Shown here: piece after piece, positions 22,829 to 34,797 of the stretch | Position numbering within the stretch: the first letter of the stretch is position 1 | How the letters are laid out: every line of letters starts with the position of its first letter | Assembly (NCBI GenBank): GCA_021018995.1 | Contig: CM037587.1 | Coordinates: forward strand, 12,158,866 to 12,222,865 | From: Chloranthus sessilifolius | Taxonomy: Eukaryota > Streptophyta > Magnoliopsida > Chloranthales > Chloranthaceae | Direction: 5' to 3' | DNA length: 64,000 bases | Notes under the pieces: generated by a model | The model's database searches: none | Seen by the model: only the letters and a program-made list of their open reading frames with translations | Told to the model about the DNA's origin: nothing | Translations under genes and position numbers: made by a program

Positions 22829-22971
22829 CTATAACACACGTATATATATATGACATTTTTTATTTAGAAAATTTAACATACAAAAAGGAGTCTACATGCT
22901 TTTCTAACGAATGCACCTTCTCTATCTAAAATTAAAAGGAAATAAAATTCTTTATTTAAAAGGAATCTCAC
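22829..22971 (-). other. Candidate intron between gag and protease of element B
   Basis: On the minus strand the interval starts CCAAG|GTGAGATTCC and ends GTGTTATAG|GTACG, 143 nt and AT-rich. Splicing joins DIIQ to G-TLRVY in frame. Retention gives QGEIPFK and a stop. Position and phase equal those in A and G. Confidence 0.75.
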
Positions 22972-24355
22972 CTTGGATAATGTCATGCACATTACCTGCT
23001 TCTTGGGCGATGACTGCATAGGCTCTTCCTTGTACTACCGGCTTTCTTGCTTGTATCGGTCGTGGCATTGAAGCAGAAGCCGTCTTATCCTTGTTCACTT
23101 CAGGGCAATCTTTAATCATGTGGCCACCTTGACACATTTATAGCAACCTCGTGTCCCTTGCCTGCATTTTGCCGTTTTGTGAAACTTGCCACACTTGGCA
23201 TAAGTCTCCCTAGGTGTGAAAGAAGTAGCTTGTGAGAAATCCTGTGTAACTGCTGCTCCAGTGGTGGCAGCAGGGCTCTCATATTGTATCTACCTCCCCG
23301 ATGGTCTGCTGTGCCGGTCTCCCATACCCTGCTTAGAACGGTTGCCTCTTATTAGGTGCTATGAATTTTGGCTTTTTGTTCACCGGCTCATAGTTCCCTG
23401 TTCTACTCTGATCTACACTCCCTCTTCCCTACTGTTCCCTTTGGCGGTATCGATTATTATTTTCTTCCTCAACAACTAGAGCTTTACTCATGACCTCTCC
23501 ATAGGTCTTTAGCTAAAACGGTGCCACTCTTCCTCTAACGCCCAGTCTCAAGCCTTGTTAAAACCTTTTTGCTCTCATCACATCAGTAATTACATAATCG
23601 GGAGCGAAGCGAGCAAGCCTCATAAACTCCACTCCATACTCCCTTACTGTCATTCGTCCTTGCAAGAGTTGCAAAAACTGTATCTCCATCTAATTCCTCA
23701 CTACCTCCGAGAAATACTATTTGTTGAACTCCTCCACAAACTCATCCTACGTCCAGGGCAATCCTGGGGTCTCCTGAGCCCTAGTCCTAGAAATGGACTT
23801 CCACCAAGGTCCAGCCTCCCCATCTAGCATGTAAGCTGCCCAACGGACGCTCTCATCTTTCGTGCACGTAAGCACGCTAAAATTTTTTTCCATCTCACTC
23901 AGCCAATTCTCAGCAGCCATCGGCTTCGCTTGCCCTGAAAAACTAAGAGGTCGCATCCTCCTAAACTCCATAAATGCATAAGCCACTGGCAGTGTAGGAC
24001 CTACTGGAGGCGTAGGTAATTGATGATGATCACTGGCAGTGTGAGCTTCCAAGGATGCTGCTTGTTGAACCATGGCGGGAGCCATGGCGGTCGCCATGGT
24101 TTCCATGGTGTGCATCATCCTCTGATGCTCTTCTCTCTCCTCATTTCTTTCTCTGATTCTCTCTTGTTCCCTCTGATCTCGATCCTGGCAATCTCGATCC
24201 TGGTTCTCTACCTGATCTCAGTTCTCTGGACCACTACCCTCGGGAACTTCTCTATGTCCCATAGGTACTCTGTTCGTAGACGAAATGAAATCATCTATGC
24301 TACGCAAATTTCTATTATGACCGCCCTTGGGTCAGCCTCTTGCCCTAGAAGACAT
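22972..24355 (-). pseudogene. gag of element B
   Basis: ATG at 24355 begins MSSRAR. The gag core reads RRMRPLSFSGQ, MLDGEAGPWWKSISRTRAQE and further in-frame pieces with stops. The nucleocapsid contains CAKCGKFHKTAKC and a second knuckle split by a frameshift (GCYKC, then GGHMIKDCP). It ends VVQGRAYAVIAQEAGNVHDI before the intron-like interval. Confidence 0.85.
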
Positions 24356-24444
24356 CACGGTCTGCACGTTAAATCAAAGTTTCGTTAGCAGAAGTCCCTA
24401 TATTTTGACAAAATTAATGATTGTCAGAATTTCTAAATGAAAAG

Positions 24445-24459
24445 GCTCTGATACTAACT
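24445..24459 (-). promoter_or_regulatory. Primer-binding site of element B (initiator tRNA-Met type)
   Basis: On the minus strand GTTAGTATCAGAGCC follows the LTR end CTGTCACA, as in element A. Confidence 0.8.
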
Positions 24460-26776
24460 GTGACAGTCCAGATTTTAACACCCCGAAACCTGTGCCATCA
24501 GCACGGCCCTCCAAGCCGTGCCCATGAAGTCCATATGGAATATTGGTATAACCAAGCAATAACTACTCAAATAGAACATGTAAACTGAACATCGTGAATT
24601 AAAGATATGCTAATCTAAAGCAAAATCTCAAAAGACAGTTCTACTTCCATACCAATGCATGAACAAAAGAACCGACTTGAACCATCGGTGATAAGTAGAT
24701 CACCCTAGATGGTTTGCCCAAAAGAATTATATCATTTAATTACATCTTTTCTAAAATAAGGCTTGACATACCAAGCCATACAGGATGCCCTCAAAACTCA
24801 CTCTCAAAGTGCACACAGGTCCTCTAGAAGAAGTCCTCAGGAGGAGGCTCCAACTCTTCCCCGGGTACGTAATCCGAATGCCCCGGATCTACGTCCCCCG
24901 AAGCCTCAATAGTCGCAAGCACAGGACCTACGACGTATAGTCTAAAGGGTGAGCTACATCCTAGCTCAATAGGGAAACAACAATTGAACATATAAGTGAA
25001 GCTCTCACATATATTCTATGACAATTTAAAAGCATGATTTTTCAAATGGAATAACTGAGAACAATTTAAATAATTGAAAAGATGTACTGAACGCAACTGT
25101 TACTTTACACATGTGTATTTATTCTCAACTTGTTGATATTAGACAATGATTTGGCCTAATCACTTAAATCTTAACTTAAATATTTTCCAACTTACTATAG
25201 AGTCGGACACCCGATGGAATACCCTCCATCATCGTCTAAATAGAGAATTTTCATATCTGTTTCTTTCTTGAATACTACCGAGGTCCCTTTCTCATAGGCG
25301 ACGGGGTTTCTAGTCTCACACACACATCCCTGGGATGTCCAAACTGGTGTATGGATTGGCCACCGTACCGGTCACGAATATCCTGTCGAATCAGTCATGG
25401 GTATCCCGCCACGTCGGTGGGGTATTTTGTTTAAACCTCAAATATCAAAGTGCACTACATATAGTTATTCACCGTGTGATTGTGCTAATTTTAGTATATT
25501 AGGCCTTATCAACTTTTCTTTTACTTTACTGACAGATTTCCTCTGCATCCCTGGGATGCCACTGGCTCAACGCATCACATAGATGCTCATTATCACAATT
25601 TCACGTCCCCTGGGGACCTTACTAGTTCACTAGTATTAACACACACACACGCACTCTTAAAATCATGTTTTGATGCATAAATATTCACTTGTATCTTACT
25701 ACATACATGCTTTTGAAAATTAAAATACATGTTCAAGGTGTTCCCTACCTCACGCGTTCGAATCACTAAGCACCAAGGTCTACACGACTCAACATGCTTG
25801 TATTTACTCGTACCACCTATGGTACACCATAGCATAAGTAAGGCATCAATAAGGATGCATTAAAGAAGGTATAAGACTCTCCCTGAACCTCAAAGTTCAA
25901 TTCAAAAGTCAATAAAAACTGTCAAAATTGATTAATCGATCTCCCAAAATCGATTAATCGAAATCTCATATCGATTAATTGAATCTAAATCGATTAATCG
26001 AATTACCAAAATCGATTAATCGATTAATTGGTTTTCTCAAGTTATGATTTTCCAGTCACTGGAGGTGCTCAGATGATTATTCGATTTTAAATCGATTAAT
26101 CGAATTCAAAAATCGATTGATCAATTTTAAAATCGATCAATCGGTTTCGGACCATTCTACCCAGATAACTTCCAGACCAAAATAGATTAATCAATTTTCC
26201 ATGGTCAGAAACTCAGCCCTTTTTCGGGCATTTCTTCCAAATCTCTTTCTTTCCATTTCCCTTAATTTCCATTCTTTATTTCTTTATTTAAACCTCATTT
26301 AATTATATAACGTGTTTAAAACAATCTCAACATACTCACCCTTAGATCAACCCTTGGTTGATTCAATGGTTTGGCATGAAGGCTAGGGTCCCAGCTTTTG
26401 CTTCAATGATTCCTAACGCATCGAATTCGACATTAATTGCTCAATCCCGTCTTCGATTTGGAATGTGCATTAACTTCCTTCTTTACTCTCTCTCTCTCTC
26501 TCCTCTTAACTCCTCTTACCAACCAAAACAAGAGAAATAACTTCTCTTTAGGTTATTAAGTCCTTATAACTCCTCTTGCTTCGGTGTTAGGCATATACGC
26601 CTATGAACCGTATATGTTGTCTCTAAACTAGCTCTAACACCGCGCACATGTGTTTGTTCACCCCATACTTAATTTATTCATAGTCATCGTGTTGACCTTC
26701 ACTTGGTCAAACCTATGACGGGTCGGGCACACATCTCGAGGTCACGATTAGACGCTCAATTTTTAGAGATGTTACA
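24460..26776 (-). mobile_element. 5' LTR of element B
   Basis: This 2,317-bp LTR begins TGTAACATCTCTAAAAATTG and ends GGACTGTCACA on the minus strand. It is homologous in order and sequence to the solo LTR at 4337-6770, including the GGTTTCGGGG segment near the 3' end and a CACCGATGG segment. A TATAAGG box lies near 26570. The palindrome array is TCGATTAATCGA instead of TCGACCGGTCGA. Confidence 0.9.
25926..26198. repeat. Array of TCGATTAATCGA palindromes in LTR B
   Basis: About nine copies of TCGATTAATCGA and variants (TCGATTAATTGA, TCGATTGATCAA) lie at roughly 19-22 bp intervals on the left side. They occupy the same place in the LTR, 600-850 bp from the start, as the TCGACCGGTCGA array of the solo LTR. 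Confidence 0.88.
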
Positions 26777-27244
26777 AATATACACGCTAGGCAACATTTC
26801 TTCAGAAATAGCTTAGCGTGTGTATTATATATGCTAGGCATAGCCACAGTGCTCGAGAGGCTCTTGAGAGGCTCAGAGCTTATCGAAGGGTCCACCTCCT
26901 TTGGTGAAGTAGAGCCGATTTAGGCTCGGAACTTTGGATCGCCATTACTTTGGGTATATACTTCAGATCGAGGTGATTCTTTGGTTGTTGGAAAGCTGGG
27001 GAAGTCCTCTTTCCAATGGTATATGATTTAGTTTCAGTCAAGGGTCCTAAAAAGCTTTGGGACACCTTTCTCTAACCATAGCCCAAGAGGGTTCCAAATT
27101 GGTCCGAGAAAGGTTCTAAGAGTTAGAGTTCTAAAGGTTTCGAGATGATTCCTAAGGGTTTGGGAGATGCTATTGGAAGCTCAGGTGGTGCGCCTTTCTC
27201 GAAGTATGTTTCGATCGGGCCTTGGGCCAAATTTGGGTGTTTCA
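26777..27244 (-). mobile_element. 3' LTR fragment of a Tat-type element (E1)
   Basis: The right boundary TTTCA (27244) is followed by a PPT on the minus strand, so this is the start of a minus-strand 3' LTR (TGAAACACCC). It resembles the LTR ending at 61451 (GGATCGCCAT, CAATGGTAT, TTTCGATCGGGCCTTGGGC) but is clearly diverged. The left part is cut off where element B begins, inside an AGCGTGTATA-type palindrome. Confidence 0.75.
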
Positions 27245-27258
27245 GATGCCCCTCTTTA
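27245..27258 (-). promoter_or_regulatory. Polypurine tract of Tat-type element E1
   Basis: The minus strand reads TAAAGAGGGGCATC directly before LTR start TGAAACACCC. This sets the orientation of E1 as minus. Confidence 0.75.
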
Positions 27259-28089
27259 GTATCTGACCACTAATGATCGAATGCCAAAGAAAAAGACATC
27301 TGAAGAGGCCCAAGGCACGCTAACCAGTCTGTCGTATTCAAAGCAAACCTCAAACATCAAGATGGTAACATAGTGAGTAAACGAAAGTCCTGTATGTCAG
27401 AAAAACGTCCGTTCCTCAAGGTTATCGGTCCCCAAGCACTTAGCGACATTACTGGGCATGACTGAGATGGAGCGAGTTGCGAAAGCCCAATATACTGGGA
27501 AAAATGTCTGCTCCTTAATATGATTGATGGTGTTTGATATTCAAGTTTCATTCTGAATAAAATAGCCCCGCAAGCGGGGGGTGATCGACTCATACCTAAA
27601 AACTAGCGCAATTCAAAGACGCGAAGATCTACAGTTTGTGTTCAATTGCATGGGACATTGATTACCTCATTCAATTGGTCATGGGTGCCCCTACGTGAAG
27701 CAGGGTTCGAGGTCTCTGGGTGAATTCATTGATCCCGACGATAATTTAGCCCAACTGCCCGAGCGGAGCGAATTGATGTCGCAAAGCTTTTTGGGAGTAT
27801 GTGTTGCTTTTGGTAAGTCACACATATATATTTTTATTTTGGTATTTTTATGTTTTATGTATTTTTGTATTTATTATTATTATTTATTACTTATTATTTA
27901 TTATATATATATATATTATTATTATTATTATTTTATTCTTTTTTATGTTTGTTCGAGATTTTGAGGATGCTCAAAGCCCTTAAACCTTTTATTTTTCCAT
28001 AATCCTTGAGCGGGCCAAATGGAAGTCAACGCGCTTCTCAGGACATGTGCCACAAAAAGAGAAAAATTTCATGTGTAAGGGAGGTTCCA
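27259..28089. other. Internal Tat-type DNA without a recognisable ORF
   Basis: Minus-strand open stretches here (for example 27593-27357) resemble no domain I know. An AT-rich simple repeat of TA/TTA units lies at about 27840-27945. Confidence 0.4.
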
Positions 28090-28205
28090 AGCCTAGCGTG
28101 TGTAATATACACGCTAGGCAGGATTATGCCTAGCGTGTATATTATAAACACTAGGCTAAATCTGGCAAATATAAGCCTAGCGTGTATAATATACACGCTA
28201 AGCCA
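28090..28205. repeat. E1-type long palindromes, left cluster
   Basis: Three palindromic units each consist of AGCGTGTATA and its complement TATACACGCT around a single central A, extended outward by GCCT/AGGC. The same unit occurs at 44010-44179, beyond the PMD gene, and in the E1 LTR at 26777-26850. Confidence 0.88.
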
Positions 28206-31200
28206 CACAAAGGTTAAACTCGGCTGGGCCCGAGTGAAGAAGGGCATTTTTCAAAACTCTCTTTTCCCTCCTCTTCTAAACCAAACCGGGATATCCTCCT
28301 CGGGTTCTATTGATTCAATTCGAACCCCGATATCACGCCGGTGCTCAACATCACTGATTTAACGCGCATCCTACGCTGGATCAAGGGTTTATTTTTCTCA
28401 ACCAAGGTAATCAGTTTAACCCCAATTTTTCCTTGAATTTTCTGATTTTTAATCCAATGTGGCTAGGATTTCATGTATTTAGATGACAAATGAATGATTT
28501 TCCTTGTGAATGTGATCGGTTATGCTCTATTTGATTGATTTCATGTGTATCGGTGTTGATTATCAAGGGAAAATGTGATTGAAAGGTGCCCTAATTTTTT
28601 CACCCTTTTTCCTTTGATTTATCTTTTTTACCTCCAATATGGTTAGGGTTCTTGGATCTAGATAATTTCCTTTGCATGTATGATCCATTTTGTGAAGATT
28701 GCCTCCATCTGCATGAATTTTTGTTTGAAATAAAGTGCATTTTTTATTCATTAATTTTTTTTGTGTGGTATATATATTTTTGGTTTCTTCTCTTTTTTGG
28801 AATTCTTTTTGAAAAAAATGGATGGTTTTCTTTGTTCAAAAATTTTGATTTCCCTCCATATGAAAGTGATTTTTATTCTTGAAATGCGTGGGGGAAAATG
28901 GTCTGATTTTGAATTGATTACTTTTTGGAATGCATTCCCACCCATAATACATGTGCATTTGTGGGGGTTTTTGACTGAAATTTTTTAGGACAAAAGAGAG
29001 TTTTTTTTTTTGTAACGCATGGGCTGTTTTGAGGTCGTTCTTGGCAGCCTTTTTGATCTTAACGCAAAATGATGAGGATTTTTTTTGCAATTTTGGTTTG
29101 CAAAGCATTTTCGTTGTTTTTTTTTCTTCTTTTTCTTCTTCTACTTTTTTCTTTCTTCTTTTTTTGTTTTTTTTTCTCTTCTCTCATTTTATAAGAAGAT
29201 AGAAAACTGTGGAGGGTGTATGAGAAGAAGAAATGAATGACTAGGGCATACTTACCTCCCTTGAGCTTGCAGTACTTGATTTCCATTTGTTGATTTTCCC
29301 CTAACATTCGCTGCTTGATCTCTTCTCAAGATGTTGAGTGAAGAGGACCGGGGTCAGGAGGGTGTTCCTGAAGTGATTTATGGTCCCCGGGGTGAGTAGC
29401 TTATTCCGGTACCGCGTTCCTCTTGGATCTGGTATGAGATGCAGGGCGAAGCAGCCCGTAGCAGGTTACTTCATCAACAGTACACCCACATTTCTAACTT
29501 CGGGATTGTCAGCAAGGTAAGAAGTAATCTTTTGTGGCTTCCCTTCGTGCAAGCTTCATTTGCTCTAGGTTTTAACACCTTTTCATTTTGCTACAGTCTT
29601 TGCCCTCGGTCATGTTTCGCAGAGGTTGGTTCAACCTCCAGTGCCTCTATGGTTTCCTCCCTCAGGTCTTGAGGTTCCTCTTGGATCAGGCCGGCTTTGG
29701 GGACTTTCTCTCATGCCCAACTATGAGGGGCGATTCGGCTTACATGAAGGCCTTGGTGGAATGATTTTGGCCTGAAACCATGACATTCCATATGTTAGTG
29801 GCTGAGATGACTATCACCCCAGTGGATTGGTCGATGATCGCAGGGATCAGGATATGAGGAACATCGGTGGTTGGCCTTCGAGTACCAGATTGGGCTGAGG
29901 TGATTCAGTTGATCGAGGAGTACCCCTCCTCCCAGGATATGTCTGGCTCCGAGGTCAAGCTATCCTAGTTGGCTGAACTGTTTACTAAAAATGAACTGGT
30001 GGATCCAAACCAATCAGACTTGGATGTTGTCATTGAGCCTGAGCATGCATTGATGCTGGCCCGTAACTCGCTCCTCTTTCTTCTGGGTAAATCTCTATTT
30101 ACCAATACCAGTGGCAGCCGGGTCTCATTGTCCCTACTCAGTCTTATGGGGAATTGGGAGAATGTGCATCATTACAACTGGGGCGGTGCTAGGTTTCGTT
30201 CTTGGGTTTTGCCCATGATAGAGGTACCCCTTGACTCTTCTACTCCTCTTGGTTCATCATTCATTTTGCCTCTGACATGTCTTTCATGTTTGCTTTTTCT
30301 TTCAGGTTTGGGGATATTTACACTTTTAGCCAGGCTGCCCCTTCCTCTTCTCAGACGAGCATATATATCCTCTTATGAGTAATTGGCATAAGACTCATCG
30401 AAAGGACATGGGAATGAAGCATCTAGAGTTGGGCCTAAGGTCCTAATTGGATTTGATGATCCTGGAGTAGGTACTGGCACTTCCCTCTTCTTCTTTTTCG
30501 GGATTTTGATGGTGTTTGTTTGATTAATAGGACTCTCTTTATCTGGGCAAATCACCTTTGATCCTTACGTTGGCTCTCCCTTTTGGGATCGAGCCACCGT
30601 GGGCCAGTCCTAACTGTTTGTTGACCGTCAGATTATCTTCTTCTATGACTCTTGGGTCAGAGCGTACTATTTGGGGGAGAGAGTGGTGCATCAATATCGA
30701 GATTATTTTGCTATGCCGCGGGGTCCTCCCGAGGATATCATGTCTCCAGAAGGTACAATTAAGGAAGTCACAGATGAACTCCTTCATCATGGGGTGCATG
30801 TTGATGTTCTCTTCGTGCCTGGAGGGTATCATATATGGTACGAGTCTCTTCCTTACCAGTGCATCCTCTCGCGCTTCATGTCGAGTGCCAATTTTTTAGC
30901 CTTTGACAGCCCACTATCTCAGGTAGTCCTTTTCTTCCTTTATGTGGGTTTCTGATGGTTTGGGTTTGATTTTGATTTGACTAACCAAACCTCTGCTTAT
31001 TTCTATAGTTTGATGTGGGAGATGATTCTAATGAGGATGATGTAGCAGCAGGTCCTGACGAAGCTCCAGGTGTCAAAACTTCCGGCCTTTCTGGCACGGG
31101 GGCTTCTAGTAGTTCGATTGTAGAGACCCAGGGGACCTTTAGACGCCTTTACGATGCCTTCCTCTCGAGTTTGTGTGTGGACATAGCTGAGTAGGTTCGC

Positions 31201-31225
31201 CTATCTGCTGAAGAGATCCGGGTCC

Positions 31226-33471
31226 TGTTGGGATGCTTGCCTGACAATTATTATATGGTTAAAACAACAGATTAACTGCACAAATTACAGCAATGAGGAA
31301 TCAAGGCAAGCAGCCAGTCCTACAAGAACCAGGACTGTTGTAGCGAGTTGTAAAAAGTAAGGGTATGTCCACAGGAATGTGAATGAACTATGGTAAATCT
31401 CCAGATCTAAGATAGATCTGGCACTCTATTCTAATTTAAGAAAGAGGAGGGGTTTTGAAATGTTGTCACTTCTACTCTAAGCTACAGAAACTAAATGCAG
31501 TTGATCTAGGTTTTAAGAAAGCACAGAGTTGCAGAAAAAATGGATAAAAATCAAAGGATGGAGAGCAGCAGCTAGGGGTTTGCTCTTCACTGAAAATTAA
31601 ATAAGTCAAAGGCAATGCTTAGGACAGATCTGCAACAATCCTTCATCTGGCTACAAGCTCCCCGAGTTCAACCTCGGCAGATGCAAGGTATAAGGATCTA
31701 ATCTGAACCAAAGAATCAAAGTAATCCTAAGGCTATGATCTATCCACTTGAATGGTCACGGATCATCCTAGAGATTGTACCAAGCCAATGGTCTTGATTA
31801 GAATAGTTTAACCATTGCAGATGCTGTGGGTGCCAAGCTACAAGCTCCCCATTTCTGGCTGGCAACCACAGGAATATCCAAACTAGGAAAATCAAATATG
31901 AAGAAATGAAATATAGTTCAGAATTAACTCTAAATTCCACAATTCCATTGCAATATTACTACTGACAATCCTATTATGCTCAGATCTACAATCTGTGCAG
32001 CATCCAATCCCTTACAAAGCCTCTGAAACTTTCAATTATAGCTCATAACCTCACCCTAGCTACTAGAGAAGTTTAGCCAACCATAATTGGCTAAAAGAGA
32101 GGAATAAGAAGAGGGAAAATAGAGGGAAATATTGGACGGAAAATGAATTCGGGCTTGGCTCTGGCTCTCTCAATTTCTGGATGGTTGTTCTATAATTTCT
32201 TCAAGCCTTTATACTCTCCTCCTCTGTCCTCAAATCCGTTTCAGCCAATCAGGGCTCAAGAGAATAATTCTATTATACTGATGTGGCTGATTTCTCTTCT
32301 AGAAGCTCTTCTCCTATTGGTTCACAACTAACAAGTACATGTGAGGCAGTTAGGGCTCCCGCTCATGCCCAATTGTGTACCTAAACTACCCCCAGAAGTC
32401 ACTGTTAATCTTTGGAATGTGTGCACTACGTATGGAAGTGTGACAGCAGCTACGAAAGGAACTGAGAAGTTCCCAATTCGATTGTCAAGAGGTTCAAGGA
32501 TCCTCTCGACAGGTCGTGAGTCTTCTCGCTGTGTATTTTGACAGGTTCTGTGAAGCTCTCAACAGGTTTAAATGTTTAAGTATAGCGCTCGACAGGATTG
32601 GAGACTTCTCGAGACGTTCTGAGTCTTCTCGACGGGATGGGTTACACTGGTCGACAGGAATGGAGGGAATTTTCACCTTCTGTCAAGATCCTCTCGATTA
32701 GTTATAAAAAATCCTATCGACTTCTTCTGGGGCTCCAATTGAGTTTTCGATGGGTTCTTTCATCCTCGCAAGAAATGGCATGGCTTCAGGTGAGTTGTCG
32801 ACAGGAATGAGTTCATTGCTTGATAGGTTTGATTGGAACTAGTCGACAGGTTTCTGGAACCTCTTGACTTCCCCTACATCTCCAGGTATCCTCTCGACTT
32901 GCCTTACAACTCCAGCCATCTTCTCGACAGGTTCTGCAACTGTACCCTCCAACCTCTCGATTAACAATTGAAACCTCGCGATATGTTGGCATTTGAGCGT
33001 CAAAACCTCTCGACAACTTCTGCTTTGTTCTCTATTTACTCGACATGTTGGAGTACACTCTCTAATCCTCTCGATAGGTTCATGGAACCTCTCGATATGT
33101 TCTGCCTTGAGTTTCCTCAGCTGGCACCTATCTTTGGTGTGCTGTTTTCCATCTGTTAGCACTTAGCAACCTCTTGGTGGGTTTAATCTGCATTCTTTGC
33201 ATCTGTACTTGGTCTCAAGCATGCCCAGTTGGGCCCACGACCTTCTCATGAATTTATAAGCTCTGATCACTTGACAGGTAGGCCTTTGGGCTATTGTGAA
33301 CACATGATGAGGAGCAGATTACTTCTTTAGCCTTTTTAGGTGGATGTCTACACTAAGGCTGCACTTTATTAATTATCTACAAAACATACTTAAAACACCT
33401 TATTAGTCAGCTCAAAGGTCCATCAAAGGTCAGGTTAGGAGGTGAAAAATGGTATTTTTCATTGGCTAACA
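31226..33471 (-). mobile_element. 3' LTR of element C
   Basis: 2,246 bp, TGTTAGCC...CAACA on the minus strand. It is collinear with 40939-43191. TATAAAGG on the minus strand lies near 32208. It carries a CTCTCGACAGG-type motif array at about 32490-33110. Confidence 0.92.
32490..33110. repeat. CTCTCGACAGG motif array in the 3' LTR of C
   Basis: About 20 copies of CTCTCGACAGGTTC and its complement GAACCTGTCGAGAG lie in both orientations, spaced irregularly at about 20-40 bp. The core TCGA is self-complementary. The equivalent array in the other LTR is at 42205-42800. Confidence 0.85.
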
Positions 33472-33484
33472 CACCACCAAACCT
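33472..33484 (-). promoter_or_regulatory. Polypurine tract of element C
   Basis: The minus strand reads AGGTTTGGTGGTG directly before the 3' LTR. Element D has AGGTTTGGGGGTG at the same place. The stretch 33485-34660 beyond it is 3' untranslated DNA with a T23 run near 34360. Confidence 0.75.
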
Positions 33485-34797
33485 AAGCTTTGCTAGTCCT
33501 TGAGCAAAGGAGAAAGTAAAAACAATCAGTAAAAATGAAACATGCCACTTTTGTAGGGAGCACTGATACATTTAGCATATACATCAAGCCTTTTAAACCC
33601 CTAGGTGATCCCTAGTGGAGAAGTGAAGTATCCTGAGGGTTTACAGTGAAGATACCCACAAACTTCTCCAATAAACATAGTTAATTTCAGTGCAAAAGTT
33701 AAAGCATCATTCTAGCAAAAGTAAAGCTTATTCCACAACCTGCTCATGCAATTTTTTGGAGGATTTTCAACAGTGAAACAACATTTTAATATTGAGAGTA
33801 AGTTGTCATTCTTTCACCATCACTCAACTCTTGTTAAGACATTGTGTGAAGATTAATGCAAAGCTCACCTATTATTTTGATAATTATGTTTAGATAATAC
33901 CCCCAGCAGCCTTTATTTGTGACCCAAGTCTCACCAGGGCTTACACTCAAAAATAACCATAGAAGGGGGCTTCACCTCTCAAAACTCAAGAGCAGTTAGT
34001 GCCCTCAAATAGGACTGTAAGCATGAGCATAGGCATTACTCCTAATTTCTAAAATCTTCTAGCTCCCTCCACCATAGATTATACAATTCCTTATCTCTAC
34101 ATGACAGCTCAATTAATCCCAAATCAGTAAGGTCTTTTATTGGGTTGTAATGTGGCTTATGGGTGAAATTGGTAAAAGAATAAAGGGGTAAAAAGGATTC
34201 AAATTGAGAAATCAGTAAGGTAAGGAGGTGGTCTAGACAACACCTTCTTCATTTCAACACATCTTCCTCTTCTTTGATATTTTCAAACTTGAAGTGATCT
34301 AGTCTTCTTTTTGATTTTCCAATGAAGTAACTTCTCTTTCATATATTTGTTGTGTTTTTCTTTTTTTTTTTTTTTTTTTTTTGTATGCTTTTTCTTTGAA
34401 TATTTTCTCATCATTGGACTAGAATGCCATAGCTTCACATTGATACACAGCTGCCATCAGATTTGCTTTCTTCTCCTTCAACCAAATTTCCAACCTTGCT
34501 CCTCTAGCCTCTCTTCTTTTTTTTTCTGATTTCTCAAATTGAGGGTGAACTGAAACAGGTCAAGGGGTTTTGGGTTCAAATTTTTTGGTTTTTAGCAAAG
34601 AAAAATTGAGATTTTTTAAGGCTCAAATGGTGTGTATCAATGGCAATTCAAAGGGTAGGATCTTGGACTGGAGGAACAACCAGTAGTGGGGTAGGGACAA
34701 GTGAAGTAGGAGCAGGTTGAGGGGAAGAAGTTGTAGAGGGTTGGGTGTGGGGAGGATTGGTAGGAGGGGCTGAAGCAAGGGGGCCTGGCTGATACGG

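Larger units (their letters stand above)
19420..26776 (-). mobile_element. Element B: Tekay-like Ty3/gypsy retrotransposon lacking its 3' LTR
   Basis: On the minus strand: 5' LTR (26776-24460), PBS, gag, intron-like interval, protease, RT, RNase H, integrase and a tail ending KEQYPDLFVAS. It is in the same lineage as A, in opposite orientation. Its 5' end abuts AATATACACGCTAGGC of a Tat-type LTR, so B was inserted there. No 3' LTR or second TSD is seen. Confidence 0.9.

Noticed and set aside
22842..22856. ATG start MSYIYTCVI for the protease of element B
   Set aside because: These codons lie within the AT-rich GT-AG interval and have no counterpart in A or G.
27357..27593. 78-codon minus-strand ORF in Tat-type DNA
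   Set aside because: No recognisable domain; length is within chance expectation.
28563..29307. Several overlapping ORFs in T-rich sequence on both strands
   Set aside because: They fall in the predicted 5'-UTR intron of the PMD gene, are of low complexity and have no conserved motif.
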